This document shows, piece by piece, positions 62,702 through 64,000 of a stretch of 64,000 nucleotides of DNA. The notes below the pieces were generated by a model. The model made no database searches and was not told the origin of the DNA. It saw only the letters and a list, made by a program, of their open reading frames with translations. The stretch covers positions 50,479-114,478 of the forward strand of contig JAXFOG010000014.1 of NCBI GenBank assembly GCA_034180455.1, read 5' to 3'. Both the position numbers and the translations under genes were made by a program. The first letter of the stretch is position 1. The number at the start of each line of letters is the position of its first letter. The DNA is from JAAZPT01 sp034180455. GTDB taxonomy: Bacteria > Bacillota > Clostridia > Christensenellales > Aristaeellaceae.

Positions 62702-63661
62702 CTATATAATTGCACTATCCGGATCGATTTTTCTTACGATCCAGTTAGCAAGCAATATGGTAATGCAACAGCAAACAGACTGGAATAAAGAGGCAGCTGC
62801 AGTTCTTCCGATTGGGGTTGATCCACGCAATGCAGAATATATAAATGTATCAAATGTAGATGCAACTTTGTGCAATGAATTTGGTACACCTTGAGTTACC
62901 TGCCAGAACAATCCAAAATCTGAATAGAATATTCTGCCTACGCTTAGAATAAACATAACTATAATTATGGTCTTGAGCATAGGAAGAGTGATATATCTAG
63001 CCTGTTGCCACTTACTAGCTCCATCAAGCATAGCAGCTTCATATAATGAATGATCAATACCGGTAATAGAGGCAAGGTATACTACCATGCTGTATCCAGT
63101 ACCTTTCCACAATGCCATAAAAACAAATATAAACGGCCAATATTTAGGCTCGCTATACCATAATATCCGCTCTCCTCCAGTTGAGACTATAATATTGTTT
63201 ATTAAACCCTTTGTAGGATTTAGAAAAGCATATACAAAATAGCTTACGACAACCCAACTTAGAAAGTGTGGAAAAAACATCATAGTCTGATAAGTTTTGC
63301 TGAGTCTTTTGGAATATAGCTCATTTATCATTAAAGCCAAGGATACTGGGACTATTATCCCAAGTATTATAAAAACAATATTATACAAAAGCGTATTACG
63401 TAGTAGCATAGAGAATGTATTGTTGGTTATAAAAAATTTGAAATTATCAAATTTAACCCAATCGCTCATGAAAAGATTCTGTATAAATGATTGTCCAGGG
63501 AAAATACGATACTTTTTAAAGGCTATAATAAGACCAAACATTGGTAAGTAACAAAAAAGGATGTACCATATAAATGTTGGGAATCCTAAAAAAGCAAGTT
63601 CTAAATCATCTCTAGTCCACTTATGCTTTTTCTTACTATTTGTTGCTTTATTTTTATCCAA
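62702..63661 (-). CDS. Carbohydrate ABC transporter permease (LplB-like)
   Basis: A 319-residue LplB-type permease. After a basic cytoplasmic N-terminus (KKHKWTRDD), six helices follow, with the EAA-type motif HSLYEAAMLDGASKWQQARYITLP. The C-terminus LANWIVRKIDPDSAII is typical. The start is TTG 63661, with AAGGAGG six bases upstream and a good promoter ahead. It is the first gene of the transporter operon. Confidence 0.88.
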   Translation of the reverse strand: MDKNKATNSKKKHKWTRDDLELAFLGFPTFIWYILFCYLPMFGLIIAFKKYRIFPGQSFIQNLFMSDWVKFDNFKFFITNNTFSMLLRNTLLYNIVFIILGIIVPVSLALMINELYSKRLSKTYQTMMFFPHFLSWVVVSYFVYAFLNPTKGLINNIIVSTGGERILWYSEPKYWPFIFVFMALWKGTGYSMVVYLASITGIDHSLYEAAMLDGASKWQQARYITLPMLKTIIIVMFILSVGRIFYSDFGLFWQVTQGVPNSLHKVASTFDTFIYSALRGSTPIGRTAAASLFQSVCCCITILLANWIVRKIDPDSAII

Positions 63662-63720
63662 AGCAGCCTCCTTGTATGCAAAAATATATGTATATGATTT
63701 ATGTTCTTATTATGTATTTA

Positions 63721-63749
63721 ATTATATCATAATGCCAATATTTTTGCAA
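63721..63749 (-). promoter_or_regulatory. Promoter of the sugar ABC operon
   Basis: On the minus strand it has TTGCAA (63744-63749), 17 bases, then TATAAT (63721-63726), about 60 bases before the first permease. Confidence 0.7.
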
Positions 63750-63921
63750 ATTTATTGTAGATATTATTGTTTAATATGAAATTTTTGCGATATAAATATA
63801 ATATATTACTTAAATTAAGTTTCTAAATGATTTTTCCTTTTTTATAAAAATAAAAAAGTATTTGCTTCAAAAAGTTAGAGAATATTTATTATTACAATTT
63901 AATAAAATATTGATTATTTGC

Positions 63922-63951
63922 TTGAATTTTGGCTCGGAATTATGGTAGAAT
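63922..63951 (+). promoter_or_regulatory. Promoter of a gene beyond the right edge
   Basis: TTGAAT (63922-63927), an 18-base spacer and TAGAAT (63946-63951), about 40 bases before an AAAGGAG near the right edge. Confidence 0.55.
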
Positions 63952-64000
63952 TTATTTAATTAAATATTTGTTCTATAAAAAAGAGTCAATAAAGGAGTCA

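Larger units (their letters stand above)
63662..64000. other. Divergent promoter region at the window edge
   Basis: A 339-base AT-rich stretch without a gene. It carries the minus-strand promoter of the ABC operon (63721-63749) and a plus-strand promoter (63922-63951). The last bases, AAAGGAGTCA, look like a ribosome-binding site for a plus-strand gene that starts just outside the window. Confidence 0.6.

Noticed and set aside
1..64000. CRISPR arrays, tRNA, rRNA, insertion sequences
   Set aside because: None was recognised by eye: no regularly spaced repeats, no cloverleaf with a T-loop, and no transposase. A dedicated RNA search was not possible here.

Overview
This is an AT-rich window in two unequal parts. 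About 1-13,370 is the arm of a mobile element, most likely a prophage or phage-plasmid. The rest, about 14,077-64,000, is chromosome of an anaerobic low-GC Clostridia-type Bacillota. Markers for that host are the SCIFF peptide with its radical-SAM maturase, an IspH-ribosomal protein S1 fusion, a class III (anaerobic) ribonucleotide reductase, a selenium-utilisation operon, a sortase-type surface protein and LplB/LplC-type sugar transporters. I cannot name the species. I saw no rRNA, tRNA, CRISPR array or insertion sequence.

Mobile element (1-13,365, every gene on the minus strand, running off the left edge). In transcription order it starts with a phage protein resembling ArpU-type regulators. 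A series of small membrane proteins follows, together with three large paralogous membrane proteins that look like the DUF6353 family and two related 'GW...LPNPR' proteins. Then comes a replication block: a 1315-residue protein combining an SF3 helicase, a primase-like (AEP) core and a family B DNA polymerase with its exonuclease, then a possible ssDNA-binding protein, then an SF2 helicase. Four copies of a 25-bp element sit immediately after stop codons and before ribosome-binding sites, and several hairpins with U-tracts lie just before ribosome-binding sites. This suggests a dedicated promoter/attenuator system. No terminase, capsid, portal or integrase is visible, so 'phage' is an inference from gene families and layout. 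A gene-free stretch (13,366-14,076) separates the element from the host.

Host, 14-23 kb: a BrnQ branched-chain amino-acid carrier, a wall-anchored surface protein with a YPSTG sorting signal, a sugar nucleotidyltransferase carrying a good parS match, the SCIFF peptide and maturase, an HtrA protease and the Mn exporter MntP. 23-32 kb (minus strand): an operon with a glycosyltransferase, an amidohydrolase (mtaD-like) and mnmE, then HAD, cmk, plsC and ispH-rpsA. 32-38.7 kb (plus strand): a cyclophilin, an HflX GTPase with an extra N-terminal JAMM-like domain, three VanY-like proteins (one intact, one frameshifted, one without zinc ligands) and parA-parB. 38.7-41.7 kb: selD-yedF-DUF3343-cysteine desulfurase. 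41.9-47.5 kb: an NhaC-type antiporter and a mannoside pair (GH130 and GH38).

47.5-64 kb: gyrB-gyrA, purA, then a deoxynucleotide module consisting of nrdG, an nrdD fused to a redoxin domain, and trxB, with NrdR-box-like sites before nrdG and nrdD. This looks like a self-contained NADPH-TrxB-redoxin electron supply for anaerobic dNTP synthesis. The window ends with an O-methyltransferase, a low-molecular-weight phosphatase, a small winged-helix protein, a NERD protein and a carbohydrate ABC transporter. Several genes usually found near the origin (mnmE, parAB, gyrBA) are present but separated, and no dnaA or clear origin was seen.
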